Position numbers and translations under genes: made by a program. 64,000 nt of DNA from Triglochin maritima (lineage: Eukaryota > Streptophyta > Magnoliopsida > Alismatales > Juncaginaceae), in NCBI GenBank assembly GCA_963682175.1, contig OY821787.1:13618501-13682500 (forward strand). Direction: 5' to 3'. Below the pieces are notes generated by a model. The model did no database searches. It worked only from the letters and a program-made list of their open reading frames with translations, and was not told the DNA's origin. This document shows positions 1 to 11,881 of this stretch, one piece after another. The stretch's first letter is position 1; every line of letters starts with the position of its first letter.

Positions 1-927
1 AGGACCGCCAATCAGTGGTCTCAGACCGCCAATTGGCGGCCTGGTGAGGGTTTCTGACTCTCAGTTTTCTTCTGGTAGGTTATTAGTACATTGTTGTTAT
101 CTGGGAGCCCTATTTTGCATGCTATGACCTCTAGTTTGCTCCCAGATCATTAAACCAATCCCCTTTAATCAACTTGGCCCTAAAATCCAAAGCAAAAGAT
201 TAGACATTCTTATTTGTTTAGGTCATGCATCATAAACTTGACTTAGGCATATAGACGTCTTTTGTTTTAGCTTTATTTTCAGTTGTTGAGCGCTGACGTG
301 AGGTACGCAATTTCCTACACTCATTCATGCATCTCGTATGCCCATGCATTAGTTATTAGGAATTGCATCAGGACAAGATTAAGCAAGCATTTGATTGGAG
401 CGATTGATTGCTAGATTTAGGATCAAAACGCTATTAAGGAGGGGTTGTCCCACAAAAGATAAGGTGGGGGATTTCATCACCCTTTCCTTGGCCCCAAAAA
501 TCACTCTTAATAAAGCCTTAACTAAAAGCAAGTAGACATTGGCCCTAGGATTGCGGGCGCACTAGGAGAGTAATCTAGTTGAGACCGTCATGACCTGATC
601 GGCGTTGCCTACCTTGTCGATAGTAGGAGGTACTGGATCTCCGGATCTGGTATTACTTGCTGGGCATTGTGGTCCTGATTGTAGGGAGGTGAGGCGTGTC
701 GAGGCTAGTGACCTCGAAGTTAGGCGTCGTCTAGCCTAAGGACCCATTGCCTTACATTGTTTGAGCCGTGCTTGCTAGTTAGGATTCTTCCTGATCCCAC
801 TACCCACGCTAGCTCTAGGGATTCTTCCCTCCTCACCCGAGTCCTCTCCTCATCTATTCTCTACGTATAGTCTCCTCCTCTAGTACACTTTCTGTTGTGT
901 GTTGTTTAGAGTCGAGTCGAGCATTTT
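1..927 (+). other. 5' leader (untranslated) of A1
   Basis: Non-coding leader closely matching the leaders of A2 (23637-24745) and, inverted, A3 (40712-41764). It begins with two GACCGCC...GGCGGTC palindromes (3-41), then a stem-loop (99-147), then long stretches conserved among the copies. Conservation without an open frame suggests RNA-level roles such as packaging, but that is inference. Confidence 0.75.
99..147 (+). promoter_or_regulatory. Conserved leader stem-loop, A1
   Basis: ATCTGGGAGC at 99-108 pairs perfectly with GCTCCCAGAT at 138-147, around a 29-base loop. The same stem recurs at 23868-23916 in A2 and, inverted, at 41485-41533 in A3. Candidate RNA packaging or dimerisation signal, inferred from position and conservation only. 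Confidence 0.5.
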
Positions 928-3900
928 ATGCGAGGTTGGGCTCGTTTTGGTGAGAGCGCTCAACTCGAGAGAGTCCATTCTTCTGAGATGGACGGTCTTG
1001 GTGATTGACCATCTCCGCCTCGTGCTCCTTTGGAGCAAGAGGCCGAGTCGTCTCGTGGTGGCGAGGGAGACCGGGTTCCATACATGGAATACCTCGGTCC
1101 GCTTCCACCACCACGTAGACCTCCTTCTCCTCCTCCTCTGACTCAAGAGGAAGGGAGATTCGGTCAGGATCGAGTTCTTGGTGCACCACCACCTTTAGCT
1201 CGACATGATAGACCGATGACTTTGTGGGAGCGGACCCATCCTGTTTGGGCCGCGCAGCCTTCTTGCATAGTTGTTCCCCCTGCTTGCGGGAACAACTATG
1301 AGCTGAAACCTCAATATGTGAGCATGCTTCCAAGCTTTACTGCCAATAAGGAGGATCCGTATATCTTTATACGCGAATTCGAGGAAGTATGCTCCATGTT
1401 CAAGCTTCAATAGCTTGACGAGGATTCAGTCCGGTTGAGGATGATTTCTTTCACATTGAAGGATAATGCGAAGAAATGGATGTATAGCCTCCCGGCGAGC
1501 TCGATTTGGTCATGGGATGACTTTGTGACCGTCTTTCTGAAGAGATTTTTCCCTCAAACAGATACAGCACCAGATACATCAAATGTATTAGACCAAGACC
1601 GAATCGTTTCATGGTTTCTTTGAGAGGTTCAAGGACCTTCTCCAGCAGTGCCCTCATCATGGATTTGAGTTATGGCAGTTGTGCCTAATTGTTTATGAGG
1701 GCATCAACTACAACACCCACACATTGTTGGAGTCGATGTGTCAGGGTGACTTCCAAATGAAACCCATCGAGGAGGCATGAGATACTTTTGAGTCTATGGC
1801 TGAACGTACCTTCGAGTGGGATACCATGAGAGAGCCACCAGCCGCCAAGTCTTCTGGTCGAGCTGGATCTTATCAAGTTGAGTCATCAATCGCGTCTGAG
1901 GCGAAAATGGCTGCTCTCATGCGTAGGATTGAGAGTTTAGAGTTGGACCGAGCTCCTGTAGCTCAGGTCGCTACTCCCGGGTGTGGTAGGTGTGGACTTA
2001 CGGGCCATGATGACTTGGAATGCGCTTACGCTCCAAGGGATACTGAGCATGCAAATGCGATGTATCAACAGAGGCCCTGTAACGACCCGTACAGTCACTC
2101 CTACAACCCGGGATGGCGTAACCATCCTAACTTCTCTTGGGGGCCTAGTGGGGGTAACGGTCAGAGCTTGCACGCTCAACCTCAACATTCACCTTATCAA
2201 CCTCCACGCCCATCGGTGACCTACCAACCCCCACATCAAAGGTCTCAGCACCATAATTACCAACCTGCTCATGCCTCATCGTCGGGTTATTCCAACCAGA
2301 CTCAACCACCCCAGCGGGTTGACCCCAAGGACCCTTCTTGTGATCCAACCCTTCAAGCGTTGCAAAGTACAATCAAGGCTTTGGAAATGCAAGTTAGACA
2401 GTTGGCTCATCAACTCCATGAACGCGAGAAGGGTCAGTTCCTGAGTCAACCTGAGGAGAATCCTAGGGGTACCCATTCTCAAGGAAGGACACTTTTACCT
2501 CATGCTACCTCTGAACCGACCCATCATATTAATGTGATTCATACTTTGAGGTCTGGTAAGGAGGTGGATAACCACATTGGGGTGCCTTCTTTGTCATCAC
2601 CATCTGTGAGGGAGCCGGATCCTGAGGCTCCCTCCACAAATACTTTCAGGAAGGAGCCAGATCCTGAGGTTCTTTCGACATTTCCTTCGACAAAGGGGCC
2701 GAACCCTGAGGTCCCCTTGTCTCCTCTTGTGTCGAAGGAACCAGAGTCTGAGGTCCCCACTCATGTTTCTTTGGACCAGAATTTTGGGGTTCCTTCGCAT
2801 CCTTATGCCCCGAAGGCACCATTCCCTGAGCGCCTTAAAAAGAAAACCTCTGATCAGCATGACAAGATGCTTGAGATGTTTAGACAAGTTAAGGTGAACA
2901 TCCCTCTGTTGGAGGTGATTCAGGAAATGCCACCTTATGGCAAGGTTCTCAAGGACTTATGCACCAAGAAGAGAAAAACTCATGTTCCAAAGAAAGTTTT
3001 TCTTGCGGCTAACGTGAGTTCTTTGTTGGCACAACCCATGCAAGTCAAGTACAAGGACCCTGGTTGTCCTACTATCTCTTGTGTGATTGGTGATGTGCCC
3101 ATACATCGAGCCTTATTGGACCTTGGTGCATCGGTTAATCTTCTTCCATATTCTGTCTACGTCCACCTCGGTCTTGGAGCCCTCAAACAAACAAAGACCA
3201 CTCTTCAATTGGTTGTTAGGTCTATGAAGAAACCGAGGGGTGTGGTGGAAGATGTGCTGATCAAAGTGGGAGAGTTCATTTATCCAGTCGACTTCTTTGT
3301 CTTGGATACTGAACCTGTGCGAAACCCACTTTGGCAAATTCCTGTCATTCTGGGGCGACCATTCCTTGCGACTTCCAATGCATTGATCAATTGTCGTAAT
3401 GGTCTGATGCGCTTGACTTATGGTAGTCAATGCGCTGATTTCAACATCTTCACCATCGGCAAGAAGCCAGGTGCCTTCAATGACCCTGTTGGGGTCAACC
3501 TTATCCAGGGTTTGGATGAAATTGAAGTTGAGGGCACCTTCAAGTACTTCAGAGAATTGTTCGATGAAGATCCTGAAGGTGGTGAAGATGTTTCACCTGG
3601 GTTGGCACAAGAAGGTGCCTTAAGTTCTGATCATGTGGCCCTTGAGCCACATCCTTTTGATCTCGTGGCCCTTGAGCCACATTCTTCTGATCAGGTGGCC
3701 CTTGAGCCCTTCTTTTTGATCACGTGGCCCTTGAGCCACATCCTTTCGATCATGTGGCTTTTGAGCCACAAGATACCATTTTTATGGCCTCTGGGCCACA
3801 TGATCTTCATTCTGTATCAGCTGAGGACCCCATGTGGGTTAAGAATCAACCACCTGATACCCTTCAACCTGATAGAGGTTTACCTCTCATTCATGCCTCC

Positions 3901-4047
3901 TATCTTGCTCACTCTCAAGAGGCATCAAACGGCCACAACACTTATAAGGGTATCAGGTGGTCAAGCAATTCTGATTTGTATGTCGTGAGCCCATGCATGT
4001 GCATCTTTGGCTCGAGAGATGGCGGGTTCCCATTTGATGTCCCTTGA
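928..4047 (+). pseudogene. gag-PR: Broken gag-protease polyprotein of A1
   Basis: This would encode the capsid/nucleocapsid and aspartic protease of an Athila-type element. The ATG at 928 matches the start used in the intact A3 copy. Recognisable parts are the gag capsid core (about 1435-1700), a CCHC zinc knuckle C-x2-C-x4-H-x4-C (about 1981-2022), a proline/glutamine-rich linker, the protease DLGAS site (about 3119-3133) and a second protease block ILGRPF (about 3345). The frame is broken by stops at 1006, 1411 and 1778, by an 11-base deletion near 1559 between short CTCAA repeats, and by a 1-base loss near 3708 inside a 30-bp tandem repeat. The three stops are C-to-T or G-to-A changes relative to A3. 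It ends in the same FPFDVP tail as A3 with no pol domain after it. Confidence 0.88.
3618..3775 (+). repeat. 30-bp tandem repeat coding VALEPH in gag tail
   Basis: About five units of 30 bases, each containing the near-palindrome GTGGCCCTTGAGCCAC and coding a VALEPHxxDH-like decapeptide. One unit has lost a base near 3708, causing the downstream frameshift. A3 carries four units, while A2 and B each have a single related motif. Confidence 0.75.
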
Positions 4048-6987
4048 CATATGAAGATGAGAGCCCATTTTTGTACATAGTTAAAAAAATAATAAAAAAA
4101 GAGTAAAGAAAAAAGAAAGTACAATAAAAGACTCCTTCAGTGAGCATCGATTGTTGTGAGCCCCAACCCTTGTGTATTTGGGCTCCATTTCTTTCACGTA
4201 TTTGTATCCTTTATTTAGCATCTCACATGTTTTGAGGGAATTTGGGTTGTGTCCATCAACATGACCTTCCCTTTGTACTTCATGTTGGTGAGATCTCTCC
4301 TTTTTCATGCATAAATCCATGTAGTATCTTGCTCACATTCATTGAGGACAATGCATGAAGTAGGTGTGGGGGGGTGTTTTACGTGTGTACATAGTCGAGT
4401 CTTTTCTTTTGATTTTGTTTTCTTTTGTTTGCATTTTTAGGGTCATGTTAGTGTGCTGCATTTAATATCGATTTATCTGCTTGCCATGATCCTTGGGTGA
4501 CTTGTCTTCTTTTGCTTGCCTAGTGCTTCAAAATTTTCATATTTCTTTCAAAATCTTCATTTGTTTTCGAAAGAAAATGTTTTGTGGGTTGTGCGTGTAT
4601 TTAGCATGTGGAAAACCGTTGAGAGGCAAAGTAAAAAGAAAGCTCCCAAAATTATCTTGAAGGTGATGCATTAGGATACTAGTACAGTGACTTTAGGATT
4701 TATCGAGTCGTTAGGATGCACCCCAATTTTCCTTTGGGGTGAGTAATCATAGGGTTTCAGTGCTCAAACATTCAAAGAAGTTCATCCTAAACCTAGTGAG
4801 TCAATAATTCGTGTTTGTTAACTTAAGGAAGTTTGTTGTAGTCAATGACCCTTTAAATCTTGTTGTGAGACATTAAGTGTAGGGGTTTTGGTTCATGTGT
4901 AGATAAGAAATAAGTGAGTAGGTGATTGATCGTTTTATATTAACCGTAAGTGCACGGCCGCGTTGAAGCGGTGGCAAATACGGGTCGTCCACTAGGAGGT
5001 GTGTCGACACTTGGTTTGTGCGAAGGCGAGAGGTAAAGAAAGGGAAGAAAGATGTATTACACTACACTACACTAAGCTAAACTAGTAAACAAACAAGCTG
5101 AAATGAACTAAACAACTAAGCTAATCAACTAATGCAAAAGATAAAATCACAGGAATGAAAACCCCTCAGGGGTGGAGTGTGTGTGTGTGCACATGAAATA
5201 AGGGTGATATGAAATGCATACAAGAAGCTCAAGTAGTTAGTGTTGTTAATGCATAAGAAGTACCTAACTATGGCAAGACCTATTATTACAACACTAACTT
5301 ATGTGCATAATATGAGCAATGCAAGGTTGTTATTAAGACACTTAGACAAGCATGGAATGTACATAAGCTATGGCAGAAACCATCAAGTAAGGTTCTTAAT
5401 AATTCAAGCAAGCATACTAATATCAACACAAAACATTCATATTAAGCATTCAAACCATCTACATAACATGTACACACACCTACTCCACCCCCGAAGGGGA
5501 TGGAACTACTCACTACTCATTACACTAACTATATTAACAAAAGAAAGCATAATACCGAAATGAAAGTTAACTAAGAAGGCAAGAAGTATTAAAGAAACAT
5601 AAAAGGAAAGGAAAGACTAAACAAACATGCACAAATTAAAAGACAAGATTAAAAGAAACTAGAAGAATTATTTTATTAACAAATGACTCACATTGAAGGT
5701 AGCATTCTTCTCCACCTTGAGTTTTTGCTTCAAGGCTCACTCCTTAGTAGAGAGAATGCCACCAAGCAATGGGTAATTACAATGGAAGGTGAAGAGTTCT
5801 ATTTATAAGCATGGAAAAAGCTAATCGGGGACAATCCCCCGATGTGGGACTAAACCAATACCAAAAATAGCCTAAACGAACATTAATACAAGTCCAGGAG
5901 AAATTTGGGCGGATCCTGAGTAATATGGACCGCCAATTGGCGGTCCAATAACTTCGGATCGCGTTGGAATTTGTTGTGGGCTTTTCTTTCTGGTATTGTT
6001 GGTCTTAGATGCGGTTACTTGACTTGTTGGAGCTCCGACCCGAATCGAATTGGTAAAATACTCCTCATGATGGTGTGGAGTATTCTGTTTTGCTCTTAGG
6101 TCCTTCTGTCTTACATTCAGGTCCTTCTCCCTTGCATCTTAGTCCCTAGATCTCACAATTCAGTCCTTTTCCCCAGCTTTTGGGTCCTTTTATGCTTCAT
6201 CTCTTCAAACCTATTTATTCCTGAAAACTAAACATAAAACTCGTAACATAGCATTGTTTAGGTGAAAGATAATGGATATAAGATACAAATATAAACATGA
6301 AATGATGCCAATCAGTAGGTGTTCTCTCTTCTCGCACGGCTCCTATCACTCGGGAAAGTAGGTCTGAGGGGACTTTGTGCCTGGTGCTTTCGGGTCATCC
6401 GGTTGTAGGGATTGCCCTATGTGGAGATTTGGGGAAAAGTGTACGTGATAGTGTAAGTCCTCATGGGCAATGATGCACGAAACCTGACCCTGGGAAAATG
6501 AAGCTCCAACTAATAAAAAGAAAAAAAATGTGAAAAGAAACAAAAAGAAAAAAAATGGTAATGCAAATAAGAACCTTAATGGACTTTACACTTTGTAGCA
6601 CTAGAGGATGTTGAGGTTGTCCATGTCTTTCACTTAATTCCTTATTTAACTTGCACGAATGGTTCATTAGGTTAGGTGTGTGGACTGATTACCTATATAG
6701 AGTCGGCCCGTAGGATTACCGCGTCCAACGATCGACAAAATATTTCCAACGAGTCCAGTGTCTAGATTGAATAATGCATCTTGTTCGGATTTTGTGGGTA
6801 TATCCGCTGAAAACCCTCAGGAGACAACACTCCTCCTCCTTGACAACAAGGAGGTTTAACGGCTTGTTGCACGTGGTAAGTGCAACCGTGATTCCTACGA
6901 AAGTGAGTTAAGATTTCTTGTTTCTCGTTTGTTTTTCTCTTTCTTTGTTTTGCTCGAGACTAGCAAAAGCTTAGGTGTGGGGGTATT
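4048..6987 (+). other. 3' non-coding region of A1, split by a solo LTR
   Basis: Long region between the gag-protease stop and the 3' LTR, shared with A2, A3, A4 and partly B. It includes a segment around 4081-4320 whose antisense strand reads open in several copies, A/T homopolymer runs near 6510-6555, and the polypurine tract just before 6988. No pol or env-like frame is recognisable. It is interrupted at 4923-6314. Confidence 0.75.
4923..6314 (-). mobile_element. Solo LTR of the Athila-like family (1.39-kb subtype)
   Basis: The left edge reads TGATTGAT and the right edge CCAATCA, giving a reverse-oriented LTR of 1392 bases. The 5-bp duplication GTAGG flanks it at 4918-4922 and 6315-6319. 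There is no internal sequence, so it is a solo LTR left by LTR-LTR recombination. Its middle resembles the A4 LTR (48428-49814) more than the 1.53-1.57-kb LTRs of A1-A3. It contains a perfect 20-bp palindrome at 5927-5946. Confidence 0.92.
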
Positions 6988-8521
6988 TGATTGACATCAT
7001 TTCATGCTTATATTTGTACCTTATATCCATTATCTTACACCTAAGCAATGCAACGTGACGAGTTTTATGTTTAGTTTTCAGGAATAAAGAGGTTTGAAGA
7101 GAAGAGCCATGAAGGGACCCAAAAGCAGGAAAAAGGACTTAATTGTGAGACCTAGGGACTAAGATGCAAGGGAGAAGGACCTGATCGTAAGACCGAAGGA
7201 CATAAGATCAAAACAGGAAACTCCACACCATCATGGGGAGTATTGTGGCAATTCAATTCGGGTCGGAGCTCCAACAAACCAAGTAGATGCATCAAAGACC
7301 AAGAAATACTTCCAGCAAAGCCCAACACAAAACCCAGATGGATCTGGGCCTTATAGACCGCCAATTAGCGGTCTGGATCAGCCCAGATCCGCTCAGCTTT
7401 CTCCTGGACTTGTATTAATGTGTGTTTAGGATATTTTTGGTATTGGTTTAGTCCCACATCGGGGGATTGTCCCGGATTAGCGTTTTCCATGCTTATAAAT
7501 AAAACTCTTCACCTTCCATTGTATCCATCTCTCTCGTTGGTGGTATCTTCCCTACTAAGAGTGAAGCCTTGAAGCAAATTTCTGGTGGAGGAAGAGCTGC
7601 TTATAATTTGAGTGAGTTAATAATAGATGTTTTCATTAGCTTCTTAATTCTTGCTTAGTTAATTTCCTTTAATGTTTTTTCTATGGTGCTTGTTTAGTTT
7701 TATGCTTCTTTAATATTTTTTGCTTGATTAGTATAGTTTCATTTCAGTATAATGCTTCATTTTATTAGAGTAGTTAGTTTAAATATGTGTGAGTTGTTCC
7801 TTCCCCAATTGGGAGGTGGAGAAATATGTGATATAATCATGTAGTGTATTAAATGTGTGTTATCTTTATCCCTTGAGCTTTATATGATTTTCATAACCAT
7901 CTAATGGGTTTTCACTCTTATCTTTGATATGCTAATGCTCTCGAATGAAGCTTAGCTTATGCTTTGATTAGTGGACCTATTTTATGGGGAATGATAAGGT
8001 TAGGATATGGATGAAGTTAATATTGGAAACACAATTTGTAGTGTATGTGCTCTTGTTGCCTTTACCTTAGCTAATGTCTTGTATTTTTTAATGATGTAGT
8101 CTTATCTTAATTCATGTGGAGGCATAGTAGAGTCTAGTCTTTGTACTTGAGTTCATTTAGCTTCATTCCAATTGTTGTCTTGTATGTTGTAATGATGTAG
8201 TCTTATCTTAATTCATGTGGAGGCAAAGTTGGATGTAGTTTTTTGATTTCATGCACTACATGTTGTGAGGAGCTTAATTGAACACGCACACATCTTCATA
8301 TTCACATTAGTTCTCTACCCCCTATGGGGCTTAGTTTTATTGCTTATCTTCATTTCCTTTTTGCATCTTAGTGTAGTTTAGTGTAACCAACCTTTCTCTC
8401 TATCTTTTTACCTCTCGCCTTCGAACAAACCAAACGTCGACACACCTCCCAGTGGACGACCCGTATTTTCCACCGCTTCAACGCGGCCGTGCACTTGCGG
8501 TTTAAATGAAACGATCAATCA
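6988..8521 (+). repeat. 3' LTR of A1
   Basis: 1534 bases starting TGATTGACATC after a G-rich polypurine tract (GTGTGGGGGTAT) and ending GATCAATCA. U3 carries ~21-bp repeats with GGACC cores, a GACCGCC...GGTC palindrome near 7355-7374 and a TATA-like TATAAATA near 7494. Directly after its end the sequence switches into an inverted relative of the same LTR, showing that A1 landed inside an older LTR. Confidence 0.9.
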
Positions 8522-9668
8522 CTATGCCTCCACGTGAATAAGATTTACACAATCATTAAACCACACAAGACATTAACCAAGGTAAAGGCAACAAGAGTAC
8601 ATGCAACTACAAATCATGTTTCCTTCATCAATTCCATCCATATCCTCACCTTATTATTCCCCATAAAATAGGTCCACTAATCTATGCATATGCTAAGCTT
8701 CATTCAAGAGCATTAGCATATCAAAGACAAGAGTGAAATCCCATTAGATGGTTATGAAAATCATGTAAGATTCAAAGGATTAAGATAAGACACACCAAAT
8801 ACATCACATAATCATATCACATCTTTCTTCACCCCCCAAATGGGGATGAAACTACTCACTCATATTTAAACTACAACCTACATTAAAAAGAGACATTCTA
8901 CTGAAAGGAAATCAAACTAAGCGAGGAAGAAATATTAAAGTAGCTAAAAAGACATAGAACTAAAGAAGCATGCAAGACATATGAAAGGAAATTAAACTAA
9001 GAAAGAAACAACATAACCAAAGGAAATCATCTATTATTACTTACTCAACTACAAGTAGCCTCTCTTCACCAAGGGTTTTTGCTTCAAGACTTTTACTCCT
9101 AGTAGAGAAGATGGCCACCAAGAGAGTGATGATACAAGAGAGGAGGGAGATTTCTATAGATAGCCATAGAAAAAGCTAATCTGACACAATCCCCCGGTAT
9201 GGGACTAAACATATACCAGAAATAGACTAAATACACTATAATACACGCCCCACAGAAATCTTAGCGGATCCGGACCAACCCGGACCGCTAATTGGCGGTC
9301 TACAGGGTTTGGATCGGGATGTTGTTTCATGTGGCCTTTTCTGGATGTCTTTGTTTGTCTTTGATGCATCTACTTTGCTTGCTGGAGCTCCAACCCGGAT
9401 AGAATTGTCAAAATACTTCCCATGATGGTGTGGAGTATTCTTGTTTCCTCAATGGTCCTTCGATCTTACATTCAGGTCCTTCGATCTTACATCTTAGTCC
9501 TCGAGTCTCTCAACTCAGTCATTTTTCCTGCTTTTAGGTCCTTTTATGCCTCTTCTCTTCAAACCAGTTTATTTCTGAAATTCAAACATAAAATTAGTTA
9601 CCTAGCATTGTTTTGGTGAAAGATATTGGATATAAGATACAAATGTACACATGAAATGATGTCAATCA
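8522..9668 (-). mobile_element. Remainder of an inverted Athila-like LTR split by A1
   Basis: This reads as the reverse complement of the family LTR, entering at an internal position (the sequence at 8522 matches inside the LTR near 34853) and running to the proper outer end GATGTCAATCA at 9668. The missing half would lie left of A1, outside the window. It is clearly diverged from the A2/A3 LTRs, so it is older than A1. Confidence 0.8.
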
Positions 9669-9985
9669 GTTACGGTCTCACCTTTAACGCTGACTAACAC
9701 AAACATGGTTTAATTGCCGGTTATGATCTTTTATCGCTCAGTTTTAAAGACTTTTAAGTGTTTACTTGTTTGAAGTCAGCTTTTTGTTATATTGCATAAT
9801 TCGTGAAGACGGTTCTTTTAGTTACAACCTAATGTTATCGTATTAATTATTTATCAGAAAGCAATATAAAAAGGGTCGTTGTACACAGGCACAACGTCCC
9901 AGACGCACCTGACACGGTCAGTCCAGTCAGCAAAAGTCAAATGTAATTTTCTTTCTGAAAATAATTAAATAACATGCTTGTGTCA
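9669..9985. other. No gene seen
   Basis: AT-rich sequence after the LTR end. I see no open frame of interest, no RNA gene and no match to other parts of the window. Confidence 0.5.
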
Positions 9986-10082
9986 CATGCAACATTTAGT
10001 TTCCCAATGCAACATTACTTTCCGAATGCAACCTTTACTTTTCCAATGCAACCTTTGGTTTCTCCATGCAACCTTTGGATAC
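9986..10082 (+). repeat. Minisatellite, ~20-bp unit
   Basis: About five diverged tandem units with the shared core ATGCAACCTTT followed by a T/C-rich tail. It lies about 20 bases before a second minisatellite of similar period but different core. Confidence 0.75.
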
Positions 10083-10102
10083 AAAGGTAAAATAAAGAAT
10101 TC

Positions 10103-10765
10103 ATGTTTTATCCTTTTAAACATATAAGTTTGTCCTTTTTAACATTTACGTTTATCATTTTTAACATATGTGTTTGTTCTTTTTAATGTATGAGTTTGTC
10201 CTTTTCAAGTGATGGTTTGTCATTTTAAGTTCGGTTTTGTCCTTTTCTAATAGTTTGGTTGATCATTCTTATATTGATAGGTTGTTCTTTTTTAAGTGAG
10301 GGTTTATCCTTTTTAAGTACTGGTTTGTACTTTTTAAGTATAGTTTTGTCCTTTTTAGTGTAGGTTTGTTCTTTTTAAGTATGGTTTTGTCCTTTTTAAC
10401 AGTTGGGTCGGTCATTCTTATATTGGTGGGTTGTCCTTTTTATGTTGAGGTTTTGCCCCTTTTAAGTATTGGTTTGTCCTTTTTAAGTATGAGTTTATCC
10501 TTTTTACGTACCGGTTTGTACTTTTTAAGTATGGTTTTGTCCTTTTTAGTGTAGGTTTGTCCTTTTTAAGTATGGTTTTGTTCTTTTTACCAATTGGGTC
10601 GGTCCTTCTTATGTTGGTGGGTTGTCCTTTTTATGTTGAGATTTTGTCCTTTATAGGAATAATTTGTCTTTTTTAAGTAGTGATTTGTCCTTTTTAAGTA
10701 TGAGTTTGTCTTTTTTATCACTTGCGCTTGTCCTTTTTATCATATTGGTTTGTCCTTTTTAACAA
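10103..10765 (+). repeat. Minisatellite, ~21-bp unit (TTTGTCCTTTTTAAGTA)
   Basis: Roughly thirty tandem units of about 19-23 bases sharing GTCCTTTTT and a variable AAGTATGG-like part. Some groups of units repeat in the same order (for example blocks near 10380-10450 and 10575-10640, each with a GGGTCGGTC variant), indicating higher-order duplication. One strand is strongly T-rich. It is not coding and has no conserved spacers, so it is not a CRISPR array. Confidence 0.85.
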
Positions 10766-11319
10766 CCCAAGTTGAAATTAGCGAACAAGAGCACGAAATC
10801 AAACCCAATTCCGTGAAAACAAATCAGAAACCCCCAAAAAACTAATATCAAAGACAAACCAACTTTAGACAATAACTTTAGGCTACACGAACACGACCCA
10901 TCCAAGGTTCGTGTAAACACAAAACGACCCGGAAGTACACACAAATTTTTTATTTAGTTTCGAAAACCAAGTATTGATTTTGTGTTAACAAAATTAAACT
11001 TGATAAACTTTACGTGATAGACCAAAATTTGTTCATCTACAAGAATCAAGGCATCCATGTGATGACCAAGGAGTGAACTATGAAGTCTCGTCTGCTGAGT
11101 ATTTATGCAAAGTATTTATAGTTGGGAATGAGAGTAAAAATTGGAATTTATAATTTCACATAACTAAATCTGGTTTAACATATAATATATATAAAGCAGA
11201 ACACTAAATTGACAACCGCGTTGCCTCGTGGAGTGGTTAGCTTCACGGTTTTTCTTCTTATAGTCTCAAGTTAGACTTACTATCCCAAACTTTTTCGAAT
11301 TAAAAAATGAACTGTTAAT
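10766..11319. other. No gene seen
   Basis: AT-rich unique sequence. Around 11215-11300 there is a vague tRNA-like pattern (a GTGGAGTGGTTAGC-type segment followed by CTCAAGTTAGACTT), too degenerate to call. Confidence 0.4.
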
Positions 11320-11600
11320 CGTCGTCCGCGATTTACATAAATCGCCCGCAGCTTGGCCCATTTTGCCCTCCCCTTTCAATCTATTTCCCATTTCATCCTC
11401 TTTCAAAATAACTCCTTGTCTTCACTTACCCTCACCTCACCCCCACCAACGGTAAGGAAAATTTCCAGCGAACCGTGAACGGCAACCACCACCGGCGAGG
11501 GACATTCTTAAAATATATATTTTTAAGCTGGGGTGTCTGGCTTAGATGGCTCGACCATGGTCGGGGTGTCTAAGCCAGACGCCCCGCCTTAAAAAAAATT
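11320..11600 (+). repeat. Hairpin-bearing repeat, copy 1
   Basis: Begins with a GTTAATCGTCGTCCGCGATTT-like edge, has a body rich in CCCATTTTGCCCTCCC, and ends in a GC-rich inverted repeat at about 11543-11588 (GTGTCTGGCTTAGA...TCTAAGCCAGACGCC around CGACCATGGTCG). The same order of segments is found inverted at 56792-57045. The GCTAAGACGCC stem is shared with the arrays at 62.5 and 63.3 kb. No coding capacity. Confidence 0.65.
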
Positions 11601-11881
11601 AACTTTTAAATAAATTTTAATTCTTATGGTGTGTAATTTCAAAACATTTCAGGTTCCATTGGAAAATTTTGGTGGTGATAGGATAATTTATCAGTAATTG
11701 CTCTTGTCAACTTTGAAATTAAAAAAGTAACAAATTAGATAAAGTAACAAACACATAATAATGTACGAATCATTAGAAATTACACGTTACAATCAATTTC
11801 TACTACGTAACTGCTCACAATGGGCTCTCCTCTTTTTATACTGCATCTCCCATCAAACAACACTATGATATAAGAGTTGAC

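Larger units (their letters stand above)
1..8521 (+). mobile_element. Athila-like LTR retrotransposon A1 (5' LTR outside window), non-autonomous
   Basis: Visible are the internal region from just after the primer site, a broken gag-protease frame, a long 3' non-coding region, a polypurine tract and the 3' LTR at 6988-8521. In sister element A2 the same leader palindromes lie about 160 bases after the LTR, so A1's 5' LTR should end about 160 bases before this window. No reverse transcriptase, RNase H or integrase is present between the protease and the 3' LTR, so the copy could move only with enzymes made elsewhere. A reverse-oriented solo LTR is nested at 4923-6314. The Athila assignment rests on the gag motifs, the DLGAS protease site and the tRNA-Asp primer site seen in sister copies. 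Confidence 0.85.

Noticed and set aside
4048..6987. Env-like or pol frame in the A1 3' region
   Set aside because: No frame with envelope, RT or integrase motifs; the longest frames are short and antisense.
10103..10765. CRISPR-like array
   Set aside because: Units are directly tandem with no distinct spacers, in a plant genome; it is a minisatellite.
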